This document shows positions 27,881-40,509 of a stretch of DNA of 64,000 nucleotides, in pieces. Position 1 is the first letter of the stretch, and each line of letters opens with the position of its first letter. The translations under genes were made by a program, and so were the position numbers. The notes beneath the pieces are model-generated. The model did no database searches, was not told where the DNA came from, and saw nothing but the letters and a program-made list of their open reading frames with translations. This DNA is from Conus ventricosus (lineage: Eukaryota; Mollusca; Gastropoda; Neogastropoda; Conidae): the NCBI GenBank assembly GCA_018398815.1, contig CM031620.1, forward strand, positions 68,545,927 to 68,609,926, given 5' to 3'.

Positions 27881-28946
27881 TCAGATCCATATTCATGTTG
27901 ATGTTGATCAGCTCATTTCTATGTGCTACAGCATGTTGTCGCACAAAAAGGCAAGATGTTTGTTGACCGTATCAATCCACAGTGCTTTCCTTTTCATATC
28001 TGTATCGTTCATAAACATTGAAAGACCTGCTCTGGTATGACCATCAGTGGAAAAGTATGGGAAGAGTACCAAGGAGTGATCAGAGTGCGATGTCCATCAT
28101 TTTGTTAATAGTATTTGAATGCATATAACAGCTTACCTGTTCTGTTAGGGAGTGCTGCCTTTGGTGTGATGATAGGTTGCTATTTCATCTGTATGACAAT
28201 GTATTTCTTCTCATTATTTCTTCAAGTGTTTTGATTGGTGGTTATGCATGCTTGTCCATACGTGAATTTGATCAGTTGATCCATGCACTTAAACTAATTA
28301 TTGTGGCTATTTTTGTACATCAGTAATCCATTTTCTTACAATAATTATTGTGGCTATTTTTGTACATCATTGATTTACTGCCATATTTTCAGTTCTTGCC
28401 AGTTATTATTGTGTCATTGTCCATGTGTGTGCGCACATGCGTATGTGTGGATGCACATATTTTGAAGGAAAATCTGATATAAAAACACGAACATTAAGCT
28501 TTAAAATGGTTTAGATACTCTTAAGTCGATGTTAGATCTATTCATTTTGTGTTGATTTATGTGACAAGGTGTATCATCCAGAAGTAATTCAGAGATTTCT
28601 CTATTCGTGCATGTGGTTTTGAATATATGTAGGCACACGTATATGTATATGTATACGTAGCTGTGTTATTATGTACTTTGTTGCATGCATTTTTTAAGAT
28701 GCACTCTGTGCGTTCAGTTTTTATTACAGACATGATGGTCTTTTGTGTTGTGTTTCCTTTGCTAAGTATATTTTTCTTTTTCATATTTTCTTTCATTTCT
28801 TCAGATTGCCCTGCTATGACAGTAAACTTTTATACAATGTTTCATCTTTGATTTTGGACAGTTTGTATCACTTCAGCCCAGGGGATCATACAGGGCCCTT
28901 TCGGGATTATCGCTACATATTTAAAAAAGATTGAAAAAAGAAAAGG

Positions 28947-30333
28947 AAAGAAACCACTTCCTTAAAAAGATTTTTTTTTTAACTGCCTCATCTTCTGTGC
29001 CACCTCATCGCATTGTACCCACACCGCTCATTCCAACCCTGTCCCAGCCACACGCAAACCTGGTCTGCCACAAGTGTGGTGCCGCAATCCACAGGCAGCA
29101 GTTAGTGTCAATTTATCCTGAGGCAACCCACCAGAGGAGAAACTGCACTGTGCTGAGTCACTTTAGTGATGTGTGTGTGTCTGTTCTGCACTGTGCTGAG
29201 TCCTTTAGTGATTGTAGTGTGTTGGTTTGCACTGCTGCTGAGTCACTGAGTGATTGTAGTGTGTCTGTTCTGCACTGCTGCTGTGTCACTTTAGTGATTG
29301 TAGTGTGTCTGTTCTGCACTGCTGCTGAGTCACTGAGTGATTGTAGTGTGTCTGTTCTGCACTGCTGCTGTGTCACTTTAGTGATTGTAGTGTGTCTGTT
29401 CTGCATGCTGCTGAGTCACTGAGTGATTGTAGTGTGTCTGTTCTGCACTGCTGCTGTGTCACTTTAGTGATTGTAGTGTGTCTGTTCTGCACTGCTGCTG
29501 AGTCACTTTAGTGATTGTAGTGTGTCTGTTCTGCACTGCTGCTGTGTCACTTTAGTGATTGTAGTGTGTCTGTTCTGCACTGCTGCTGTGTCACTTTAGT
29601 GATTGTAGTGTGTCTGTTCTGCACTGCTGCTGTGTCACTTTAGTGATTGTAGTGTGTCTGTTCTGCACTGCTGCTGAGTCACTTTAGTGATTGTAGTGTG
29701 TCTGTTCTGCACTGCTGCTGAGTCACTTTAGTGATTGTAGTGTGTCTGTTCTGATTCAACATACACAGGACATCACCTATTAAGCTCTCTATTGATGACA
29801 ATGATTGATTAGTCTTTATGCTGGCGTGAGTGAGCTCAAACACATGCACAGGCACCAGCACATCTGTCCAGCATCAGTCCTCTTGAATTTGCTTATACCA
29901 ATGACTCCGACAGAATCAAATGAAGGTCATAGATTGGGAGAGGTCTAAACTGAGGTCACCATGGGAGCAGGGCATGAAGGGACACAGAATATTGGCTTTT
30001 TTCTTTTAATTACTGATCAGTGAGGATAATGAAGATGATGCTATGCATCTCCACGCTGGTCTGAGACAGCATGACAGGGTTGTACTCTGCGCTTGCATCA
30101 CACCTCCTGACTTCAGCTAAACCTGAGCTAGACAGACACCTGCAGTTTTGACCAACTCTGTCAGATGCATCCATTTGGCAGATGAAAGTTGGTTGTGTGG
30201 TCCCAGTCTTCCCAATTTAGCCCATAGCAAATCTCACAAACAATTGGCTCTGATGGGAATCAAACCCATGACCCCCACAGCTGGCAGTCTTTGACGCTAA
30301 CCACTTCATCACAGCGGCTGGTAAAGAAACCAC
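28947..30333 (-). mobile_element. Long SINE, copy D (reverse), with target duplication
   Basis: Flanked by an 11-bp direct repeat AAAGAAACCAC at 28947-28957 and 30323-30333. Read on the minus strand, the tRNA-like head is at 30322-30240 (TTAGCGTCAAAGACTGCC, then GGGTTTGATTCCC). The body follows, and the tail ends at the T-rich run 28970-28980. It contains an expanded 44-bp array at 29140-29755. Confidence 0.9.
29140..29755. repeat. 44-bp minisatellite, about 14 units, inside SINE D
   Basis: The unit contains GTGTGTCTGTTCTGCACTGC, TGCTGAGTCACTTTAGTG and ATTGTA. Inverted, it corresponds to the SINE A segment GAAGTGACTCGGCAGCAGTG near 7288-7310. Alternating GCTGAGTCACTGAG and GCTGTGTCACTTTAG units form a two-unit higher-order pattern at 29225-29460. 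Confidence 0.95.
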
Positions 30334-30932
30334 ACTGTCAGGAGTAGCAGTGTGGGAGAGGAGACATGTATAGTATAAACAACTGTTTATAACATGTTGG
30401 TTTGAATATTGCAGATAAAGATTGGGTTGTGCTGAGGGCACCACTGATTCCTCTTGATTTACCTTGGCCAGCTTTATTCTATTGCTGAAAAAAAAAGTGA
30501 AAGAAAAAAAAAATCAACAGTATAACATTTTAATGTAAATAAGAAAATTAAAAAACAAGGCATGAGTCAAAGACAGTCACAGAAAAGAAGAATTTACTGG
30601 CATAAAATTTCCAGAAAACAGGGTCAGAGTTTGAACAACGGCCCCTCTGCCTTCTAGCATCCCACAGTTCATATTGTTTCTCACCCAGACAATCACGACG
30701 GCCACCTCGCATCAGAGTTGATCTCCAAGAGATGAAGAAAAAAGCGGAAAGGTTTGTAGAAAATAAAGACAGGTGAAATGCCACAAAGGTGGTAGAGAAA
30801 GAGAGCAGCAGAGAGAGAGAAAGAGAGAGAGAGAATTAAAAAGACTAACACAAATGAGTAAATTATTGACATGGAATTTCCAGATAACAGGGATAAGATT
30901 ATAGCAAACGATCCCTGTACTCCTACTTGACA

Positions 30933-31018
30933 GATTCATGCATAGGAGATAAGATAAGATAATGTTGCTTATAGCCCAGCGACCGCAAAGGGCCACATCA
31001 GGGCTGATTCATGCATAG
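30933..31018 (-). mobile_element. 60-bp insertion with 13-bp target duplication
   Basis: GATTCATGCATAG is duplicated at 30933-30945 and 31006-31018. The 60-bp insert carries the same core as 20998-21046, plus a GATAAGATAAGATAA tract (a TTATC tail on the minus strand). Confidence 0.85.
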
Positions 31019-31679
31019 AGCCTAAAGGGAGATGAAAAGATCAAGATTACAACCTGCTGTACAAATATATTGCCATAAAGGATGATATGTTTAACCTTTC
31101 CCGTACTCCTGGGTGTGAAATCACCCAGACACGTGTTTTTTGCTCTGTAACTCTAGTAATTTTGAAGCCACTTCCACTTAATTTCATGACTTTGTCCCTA
31201 ATATATTATACTACATATCACTGAAAATTATTTTGTTTTATACATAAACAAAGAAATAATTAAACAATTAATGTCCAGTACGTCGTGGGTGTGAGAACAC
31301 CCATACTACCAAAGAATAAACCTTGCACGGCGTATGCCGTGGGTGTGGGGCCACCCATACATACAAAGCTTGCGCGCCACACGCTATGGATGTGACGTCA
31401 CGCGTGCTTGCTACAGAGAGATAAGAGTCGCGTTGGTAAGAAATTCCTTGCGGCTTTCTTCCTGAGCGGGGTGCGTACTGCCAAGTGTGAGCAATGTACG
31501 TCATAATCAAAATGATGCAAAGTAAAATTACGTATTTTTTAAAAAAACACACAAAAAAACAGGTATGTTGCACATTCTGATCTAGGAAACGTCATACTGA
31601 CAGAGGATCAAGTATTTCTAATGTTTTACCAATACACACACACACGCACGGGCCCGTGCGCGTGTACTATATAGCATAG

Positions 31680-31732
31680 CTCATATATATATATATATTA
31701 TATATATTATATATATATATAATATATATTGT
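31680..31732. repeat. AT-dinucleotide repeat
   Basis: Interrupted (TA)n next to the 3' end of the Penelope element. Confidence 0.9.
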
Positions 31733-31734
31733 TA

Positions 31735-32560
31735 AAATAAGGTTTTAAAAGGAGTAATCTACAAATTTGTTTCGAGCGTATCACTGTCGTCAGGATGATT
31801 TTGGTTTGCCCACCGCCGGTGTTATATGGCGTGTGGGCTCCCGTTTGCGGTAGTTTGCACGTGCGGGTTGGCTGCACGTGTTTTTTGAGGTTTCAGGTTT
31901 TTGTTTTGGGTGTATTCAGTAACAACGATTTCCATTTATGCCTGCAGTTGTTTACTATTTCTGTTTTGGTGTTTAGAGTTGCTAAGTTTGGTTTACACAG
32001 TATTAACCATTTTTCAGTTAAACATAGGTTGCACCTTTTTGAAATATTGCTGTATGATGATGCTCTTTTTATGATTTTCCATGATATATTGTAGTTTATT
32101 TTTGCGTCTTTAAGTTTCCAGATATATTTACTCAGTTCTGTTTGATTTTTGTATTTTTCTTTATTAAAGGACTGTTTGTGGTTTGCATATCTGGTTTTGA
32201 AGTGGTTTTCAGTAATTCCTATGTATGTTTCTTTTTCATTTTCTGATGTCACAGTGGCTTGGTATACAATGTTGTTGTGAAGGCATTTATTGCTCAGGGG
32301 GCACTGCTCTTTTTTGATGCAATTGCAAGATTTCCTTTCTTCACCCTTCTTTGCTGTGTTGGTTTTCATTTGTTAGATGCGTCGATTAGATTTTTGAGGT
32401 TGGGCATGCATGAATACGATAGTTTGACAGTGTTTTGTTGAATATTTTGTACAGTTTGTGTTTTTTGGGAACGAAGTTGTTAGAATTTTGAACAGGGTTA
32501 GTTCCCTATGTTTTTTTCTGTTATTTCTATTGTGTTTTGGTTGTATGTAGTTTATTTTCC
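31735..32560 (-). mobile_element. Penelope-like element 3' part (GIY-YIG endonuclease), copy 1
   Basis: An open frame at 32369-31893 on the minus strand encodes 158 residues. The start CNCIKKEQCPLSNKCLHNNI is the Cys-rich linker typical of Penelope-like elements. It is followed by VYQATV, then ETYIGITENHFKTRYANHKQ, then KNQTELSKYIWKLK. That is a GIY-YIG nuclease fold: here VY/YIG, the catalytic Arg of the helix, and the downstream Glu. The element is cut at about 32560 by the duplication junction, which removes its reverse transcriptase. Confidence 0.88.
31752..31799 (-). ncRNA. Hammerhead-like motif at the 3' end of the Penelope element
   Basis: On the minus strand: CTGACGA (31793-31787), a possible stem II AGTG/CGCT with loop ATA, GAAA (31773-31770), stem III ACA/TGT with loop AATT, then A as the cleavage-site base. 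Stem I is only ATC/GAT with partial extension, and the base of stem II is a C/C mismatch. Penelope-like elements are known to carry hammerhead motifs in their terminal repeats. The element's sense and position fit that. Confidence 0.5.
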
Positions 32561-34173
32561 TTTTGGAAAGTGATTTTTTTGGGCCACGTTGTTTCTGTCT
32601 GCCATGTAACGTCCTGGGAATTATATTGTTATGTTATTTTTTGAAAGATGGGTCCCCTTTTGTTTTGGACCGCTTGATATCTATATCTTCCCATGGCTGG
32701 CTAAGTAAAAACCCAGTAAACATGACTACCCCCGAACAGTGAGCTAAAAGTCACTTTGGGGTTGTTTTCAGTGGAGCAAAAAAGAGTGAGTTGCGCAGTT
32801 TGAAAATTTAAAGAGTTTGTAGTGTGATTTGACTGTCTGTTTTTTACATATGTTCTGTGGAAAGATACAAATTTTCAAGTTGGAAAATTCCTCTTACTTT
32901 TTTTTGGAAAATGTCTTTGATGAGGTTTGCAAATTTTGCGTGGAGCAAGAAAGAGTGAGTTGAGCAGATTGTCAAATTGAAGAGTTTGATAGATTGTAAT
33001 TTGATGTCATTTTTTTAACAAAGTTTCTGGGAAAGATACAAATTTCTACAAGGGGAAAAATTCCCTCCTTTTTTTTTTCTGATGGAAACTGTCTTTGAGG
33101 GGTTTTGCAAATTGCGGCAATTTTTCAAAAAAGAGCTATGGTGGAGGGAGTCTCCTGAAACCCGAGGGGGTTTGGTTTTATTTGTCTGATCTGTGTGAGG
33201 GGGGGAATCCCCTGTAACTGGGTAGATCGGGTTTTATTTCCCCTGATTGAAAAGCTTGCACGCGAAAGAAGAAAAAAGGGACACTTGAGGAATGGGGCAA
33301 CCAAAAAAAGAAGAAAAAAGCAAAAAAGAAAGGGGGAAGGGAGACGATTTGTCAATGTGAACAGAAAAGATCAGAGATTTTTTTTATTTCAGAACAGCGC
33401 ACCCCCCAAAACAACACAATGTTTTTGAGTATGGGATTTTTTGTTTGTTTGTTTTTCGTAGCAAAAGCCCTGTGCAGTTTTTGGTAGATAAGCCTGGCGT
33501 TGTTGCGGAACTAACCCCTGTGCATTGTTGCTGTAATAAGCCCTGTGCATTTTTGCTGTAGCAAAACCCTGTGATTTTTTCTGTGCAAAACCCTGTGCAG
33601 TGTTGCTGTAGTTTTACCCCTGTGCAGTTGTTCTGACAAAAAGTAGGTTGTAGTTCAGTTGGGAGGACGATGATAGGATGTTTTATATTTTTTGCCTGAA
33701 AATAGAAGCATTAGGTTATTAAAGACAAAATGCTTTGGGTTATTGAACGAGAGCCGACCACTCACAGTTCCATATTTTTTGATCCCCCTTGACCCTTGAA
33801 GGGGATCCTAAAGCATAGGCTCAAAGATTCTCCCCTACTTTTTATGTTTGCATAATGCTTTTATTTTTTAAGCATTTTTTTTCCTCCCCAATTTTCCTTT
33901 GTTCCTTTTTTCTCCCCTTCGCTGGTGCTTTGGGGGTGCTTTTGGGTTCTTTTTGAACCCTTGGTTAGAACCCCACAAAATTTATGGATTTTGGTGTGTC
34001 TCATTTGCACCAAGGCCAGACACAATCAGCCGTGTCTCCCTGATGGTCCGCCCAGCGGACGAAAGGAGGGAGGCAATACAAATAGATTGCCTTCGAAGGG
34101 GTACTGGTTCCCTGGGGCTGCTATGAAGGGGTTTCTCATATTTTAATTTTCCCCCCCCATTTTTTTTCTCTTT

Positions 34174-34227
<54 letters not shown>

Positions 34228-34314
34228 TTAAATTTTTTTTGCCAAGTCTTATATAATACTAAAGAATTGAAACCGGAAAGGGTTTTCCCCACTTTTTAAT
34301 TGTTAAAGGGTTGA

Positions 34315-36390
34315 AAAGTTCGTTGGAGGACAAAAATCGGTATTTTTTCATATCTTATTGCCTGAAAAAAAAATTTGCTGTCGGTTGTAAAGTTCATTTG
34401 GGGGGACAGTATGATGGTATGTTTCTTTTCTTATTGCCTGAAAATAGAATGCTTCAGGTTGTAATTTCAGTTGGGGGACAGTTGGAGGTTGTTTCATTCT
34501 TATCGCCGAAAATAGAAGCTTCGGGTTTTGTAAAGTTCAGTTGGGGGACAGTTGATGTATTTTTTCTATCTTATGCCAAAAAATAGAATGTGTAGGTTGT
34601 AAAGTTCAGTTGGAGGCAGTATGTAGGTATGTTTCATATTTTTGCCTGAAAATGAATGCTGTCAGGTTGTAAAGTTCATTTGGGAGGCGATAAGGTATGT
34701 TTTCATTTTATCGCCTAAAAATGAATGCTGTCAGGTTTTTTAAAGTTATTTTGGGGACAGTAGAAGGTAGGGTTTCATATTTATCGCCTAAAAAATGGAA
34801 TTGCGTCAGGTTGAAAAGTCATTTGGGAGGACGTCGAAGGTATTTTTCTTTTTTATTGCCTGAAAATGAAGCTGTGGGTTTGAAAGTTCAGTTGGGGCCC
34901 CGTAGTGGGATGTTTCATATCTTATTGCCTGAAAATAGAATGCGTCGGGTTGTAAAGTTCAGTTGGAGGACAGTTGATGGGTATGTTTCATATCATATTG
35001 CCTTAAAAAATAGAATGCTGTCGGGTTGAAGTTCAGTTGGGAGGCATAGATAGGTATTTTTCAATCTTATTCCTGAAAATGAATGCTGCGGTTGTAAAGT
35101 TCAGTTGGGGCATTTGGGTAGGTATTTTATATTTATTGCCTGAAAATAGAATGTGTGGTTGAAAAGTTCGTTGGGGGGACAGTTGATGGATGTTCTATCT
35201 TATCGCCTGAAAATAAAATGCTGTCAGGTTGAAAATTTTCAGTTGGAGGACTTTTGTATATGTTTCTATTTTTTCGCCTGAAATTGAATGCGTCAGGTTG
35301 TAAGTTCAGGGGAGGACAGTATGATAGTATGTTTCAACTTATCCCCTAAAATAGAATGCTGTCGGTTGTAAAGTTCATTGGGGACATTGATGGGTTGTTT
35401 CATTCTTACCCCGAAAATAAAATGCTGTAGGTTGAAAGTTCGTTGGGGGACAGTATGATGGGTTTTTCATATTTTTAGCCTGAAAATGAATGCGTAGGTT
35501 GTAAAGTTCATTGGGGGACAGTATGAGGTATTTTTATATCTTTTCCCCTGAAAAAAAATGCTGTCCGGTTGTAAAGTTCAGTTGGAGAACAGTAGATGGG
35601 AGTTTCATATCTTATTGCCTGAAAAATAGAAATGCTGTCGGCTGAAAATTTCATTGGAGGACAGTTGTAGGTTGTTTATATTTATCGCCTGAAAATAGAA
35701 GCGTCGGGTTGTAAAGTTCTTGGGGGACATTTTGAAGGATGTTTCATATCATATTCCCTGAAAATAGAATGTGTTTTTTAAAGTTCATTGGGAACGTATG
35801 ATAGGTATGTTTCATATTTTTGCCGAAAATAAATCTGTCAGGTTTAAAGTTCAGTTGGAGGGACAGTTGATAGGTATGTTTCATATCTTATCGCCTGAAA
35901 TAAATGCTGCAGTTGTAAAGTTCATTGGAGGACGTAGATAGGTGTTTCAATCTTATCGCCGAAAAAGAATGCTGCAGGTTTAAAGTTCAGTTGGAGGACA
36001 GTTTGAAGGTATGTTTCATATCTTTGCCGAAAAAGAATGCTGCCCGGTTGTAAAGCCCGTTGGAGAACATATGATAGGTAGTTTATATTTTTGCCTGAAA
36101 AAATAGAATGCGTCAGGTTTAAAGTTCGTTGGGGAGGACAGTATAAAAGGTATGTTTAACTTCTCCCTGAAAAGAATGCGCAGGTTGAAAAGTTTTTGGG
36201 GGGCAGTATAAAAGGAGTTTCAATTTTACTGCCTGAAAATAGAATGCTGTCGGGCTGTAAAGTTCAGTTTGGGGGCAGTATATGGGTATTTTCCTATCTT
36301 ACTCCCGAAAAGAATGCTGTCAGGTTGTAAAGTTGTTGGGGGACAGTATGATGGTATGTTTCTTTCTTCGCCTGAAAATAAATGTTTCCC
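34315..36390. repeat. 75-bp minisatellite in the degraded copy
   Basis: Equivalent of 25140-27486. The unit is still visible (GTAAAGTTCAGTTGGAGGAC, GCCTGAAAATAGAATGC), with frequent deletions. Confidence 0.9.
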
Positions 36391-37744
36391 CCGGGGACGC
36401 TACGGGGATTCTGTTCTGAGACAGAGAGAGGATTCGTTCTGATGCAGAGAGAGGATTCTTTTTCATGATGACTTTTTAAACAACTTTAAAAATTCCAGCC
36501 TTGTTTTTTTTGCATCCAGTGACAAGTTTACACGGCCTGAAAGTATTTGAGAAGGCAGGAGGGTGTGGGTTTTTGTTTCTTGCCCTTCAAAATCAAAAAT
36601 TTTAAAATATAGTGAAGATGGATTTTTTTTTTTGGGTTTTGTGTGGTCAAAAAGGAAGTAATGCATTTCTTTTTGATCAGTACCCCATTGGTGTTGGGTG
36701 TGTGTGTGTGCACGCATGTGCCTGAGCTGCGTGAGTGGTGAGTGTGTTGTGGTTTCAGACCCCTATTCATGTTGATGTTGATCCTCATTTTATGTGTACA
36801 CCCAGTGCGCCAAAAGGCAAGATGTTTTTGACCGTATAAACCCACAGTGCTTTCTTTTCATACTTTTATCGTTATAAACTTTGAAAGACCTCCCGGTAGA
36901 CCATCAGGGAAAAGTAGGGGAAGGTCCCAAAGGGAGTGATCAAGTGCGATGTCCCATTTTGTAAATATATTTGAATGCTTTTAAAACGCTTACCTGTTTT
37001 TTGGGTGCGCCTTTGGTGTGATGATAGGTTGCTATTTCTCTTATGACAATGTATTTCTTTCATTATTTTCTTCAAGTGTTTTGATTGGTGGTTATGCTGT
37101 TTGTCCATACGTGAATTTGATCAGTTGACCTGCACTTAAACAATTTGGGGCTTTTTTTTCACGTAACCCATTTTTTTACAAAATTTTATTGGGGCTATTT
37201 TTTTACATCATTGTTTTACTCCCAAAATTTTTCAGTTTTTCCCAGTTATTATTGGCTTGTCATGTGTGTCCCAAATTTGCGTATGTGTGGATGCCATATT
37301 TAAAGGGAAAACGATATAAAAACACGAACTTTTAAGCTTTAAAATGGTTTAGATCCCTTTTAAAGCCGATGTTAGATCAAAATTTTTTGTGTTTGTTTAT
37401 GTGACAAGGTGTAACATCCAGAAATAATTTTTAGGATTCTCTATGCGCATGTGGTTTGAATTTTTTAGGCCCGTATATGATTGTATCGTACTGGTTTTTT
37501 TTTTTGTTGCATGCATTTTTTAAGATGCCTCTGTGGTTCAGTTTTTATTACAGAATGATGTCTTTTGTGTTGTGTTTCCTTTTCTAAAGTATTTTTCTTT
37601 TTCATATTTTCTTTTATTTCTTCAATGCCATGCTTGACAGTAAAATTTTTTCAAGTTTTTCTTTGATTTTGGACAGTTTGTAAACATTCGCCCAGGGGTC
37701 ACGGGCCCTTTCGGGGTTATCGCACATATTTTAAAAAAGATTTG

Positions 37745-39160
37745 AAAAAAAAAAAGGGAAAAAAACCTTCCTTTAAAAAGATTTTTTTTTAACTGCCTCA
37801 CTTCGTGCCCCCTCATCGCATTTTACCCACACCGCTCTTCCAACCCCTTCACAGCATTGCACCCCACCCCTCATTCCCAAACCCCGTCACGCATTTTACC
37901 CAACCCCTCATTCCAACCCCGTCACAGCTTGTACCCACAGCTCATTCCAACCCCTGCACAGCATTGACCCCCCCCGTCATTCCAACCCCGTCACAGCCAC
38001 ACGCAAACCTGTCTGCCCAAGTGTGGTGCCGGCAACCCGGCAGCAGTTAGTGTCCAATTTACCTGAGGAAACCCCCCAGAGGGGGAAAAAGCAAGTGGAG
38101 TATTTTGTGATTTTTAGTGTTCTGTTTGCACGCTGTGAGTCACTTTAGTGATTGTGTGTTTTTTGCCTGCTCTGGTCCCCTGAGTGTTTTTAGGTGTCTG
38201 TTCTGCCTGGGTGCTGTGCACTTTATGATTGAGTGTTTGTTCTGCACTGCTGCTGATCATGAGTGATTGTTTGTGTCGTTTGCACTGCGCTGTGTCACTT
38301 TTTGTGATTGTAGTGTGTCTGTTCTGCATGCTGCGGGTTTACTTTTGTGTTGTAGGGGGGTTTTTCTGCATGCTGCTGTTTCCTTTTTGTGATTGTGTGT
38401 GTTGTTCTGCACTCTGCTGTGCACTTTAGGGTTGTATGTTCTGTTCTGCCGCTGCTTTTCACTTTAGTGATTGTAGGTGTCTGTTTTGCACTGTGCTGAG
38501 TCACTTTGTGATTGAGTGTTCTGTTCTGCACTGCTGTGAGTCATTTAGTGATTGGGAGTGTGTCTGTTCTGCACTGTGCTAGTCACTTTTGTGATTTTAG
38601 TGTGTCTGTTCTGATTTTAACTAACAGGACACACCTATTAAGCTCTCTATTGTGACAATGATTGATTAGTCTTATGCTGGCGTGAGTAGCTCAAAACTGC
38701 CGGCACCAGCACATCTGTCCAGCATCAGTCTCTTGAATTTTTCTTATACCAAAGACTCCGACAGAATAAATGAAGTCAAGATTGGGAAGGTTAAACTGAG
38801 GTCCCAGGGGGCAGGGCATGAAGGGACACGAAAAGGTTTTTTTTTTAATTACTGATCAGTGAGGATAAAGAAGATGGCTAGATCTCCAGTGGTCGAGACA
38901 GCTGACAGGGTTTTACCTGCGCTTGCATCACACCTCCTGACTTCAGCTAAACCTGAGTAGACAGAACCCCCCAGTTTTGCCAAACCCGTCAGAGCATCCT
39001 TTGGGGATGAAAGTTGGTTGTGGGTCCCCCGTCTTTCCCCAAATTTTGCCCCCTAGCAAAACTACAAACAATTGGCTCTGATGGGAATCAAACCCCCTGA
39101 CCCCACAGCGGGGCGTTTTTTACGCTAACACTTTTTCCCCAGCGGCTGGAAAAAAACCAC
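37745..39160 (-). mobile_element. Long SINE D, degraded second copy, with an extra array
   Basis: Same insertion as 28947-30333. It contains the 44-bp array (about 38100-38612). Unlike copy 1, it also has five units of about 37 bp at 37825-37985. Confidence 0.88.
37825..37985. repeat. 37-bp minisatellite, five units (one unit in copy 1)
   Basis: Units built on CCCACACCGCTCATTCCAAC and CCCGTCACAGCATT. Copy 1 (29010-29047) and, inverted, SINE A (about 7415-7445) have this segment once. Confidence 0.85.
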
Positions 39161-40509
39161 ACTGTCAGGGTGCAGTGTGGGAGGGAGACATGTTAGTTAA
39201 AAAAATGTTATAACATGTTGGGGTTTTAATATTTCAGTAAGATTGGGGTTTTGGTGAGGGACCCCCTGATTTTCCCCTTTTTTCCTTGCCGATTATTCAT
39301 TTTTCGAAAAAAAAAATGAAAAGAAAAAAAAAAAACAACAGTATAACATTTTAATGTAAATGAGAAATTTAAAAAAAAAGGGATGAGTCAAAGACAGTCA
39401 CAGAAAAGAAGAATTTTTGGCATAAAATTTCCAGAAAACAGGGTCAGAGTTTGAAAAAGGCCCCCCTCCTTTAGCCCCCCCATTAAGTTTTTCACCCGAC
39501 AAACACGACGCCACCTCGCATCGAGTTTGATCTCCAAGAGGAAGAAAAAAGCGGAAGGTTTTTTGAAAATAAAGGGGCAGGTGAAAAAGCCCCAAAAAGG
39601 GGGTAGAGAAAGGAGCACAGAGAGGGAAAGAGAGAGAGAAATTTAAAAAGACTAACACAAAAGAAAAAATTATTTACATGGAATTTTCCCAAAAACAGGG
39701 ATAAATTATAGCAAACGATCCCCCGTACCCTCTTGACGATTTATGCATAGGGTAAGAAAGAAAATGTTGCTTTTGCCCACCCACCGCCCAAAAGGGGCCC
39801 ATCAGGGGTGATTCATGCATAGAGCCAAAGGGAGATGAAAAGATCAAGATTTAAAACCTGCTGTACAAAAATTTTTTCCTAAAGGGGATAGTTTAACCTT
39901 TTTCCCTACTCCTGGGGGTTTAAATCACCCAGCCCTTTTTTTTTTTGCTCTGTAACTCTAGTAATTTTGAAGCCACTTTCCCCCTTAAAATTTTAATTTT
40001 CCCCAAATATATTAACACAATCAAAATGAAAATTATTTTGTTTTATACATGAACAAAAAATAATTAAAAATTATGTCCCCGTACGTCGTGGGTGTGAAAA
40101 ACCCATACTACCAAAGAATAAAAACCTTGCACGCCGTATGCCCTGGGGGTGGGGCCCATACTACAAAAATTTCGGGCCACACGCATGGATGGGACGTCAC
40201 GCGGCTTGTACAGAGAGAAAGGTCGCGTTTGGGAAAAAATCCTTGGGCTTTTTTCCTGACGGGGCGCGTACTCCAAAGTGTAGCAATGTGTCATAATCAA
40301 ATGATGCAAAATAAAATTTCGTATTTTTTTAAAAAACACACAAAAAAACGTATGTTTCACATTCTGATCTGGAAACGTCAACTGACAGAGGTCAATTTTT
40401 AATGTTTTCCAAAACACACACCGCGCGGGGGCCCCCGCGGTGTATATTAGCATACTATTATATATTAATTTAAATATATATTATTTTATATATATATATT
40501 AATTTTAAA

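Larger units (their letters stand above)
23307..32555. repeat. Direct duplication, copy 1 (cleaner copy)
   Basis: The order of features here is repeated without rearrangement at 32597-41265: a 181-bp duplication, a short-unit array, poly-T, a 75-bp array, SINE D, a mini-insertion, a TTAA terminus and the Penelope endonuclease. The copy starts near AACGTCCTGGGAATTATATT (23323) and ends inside the Penelope element near 32555. Confidence 0.93.
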
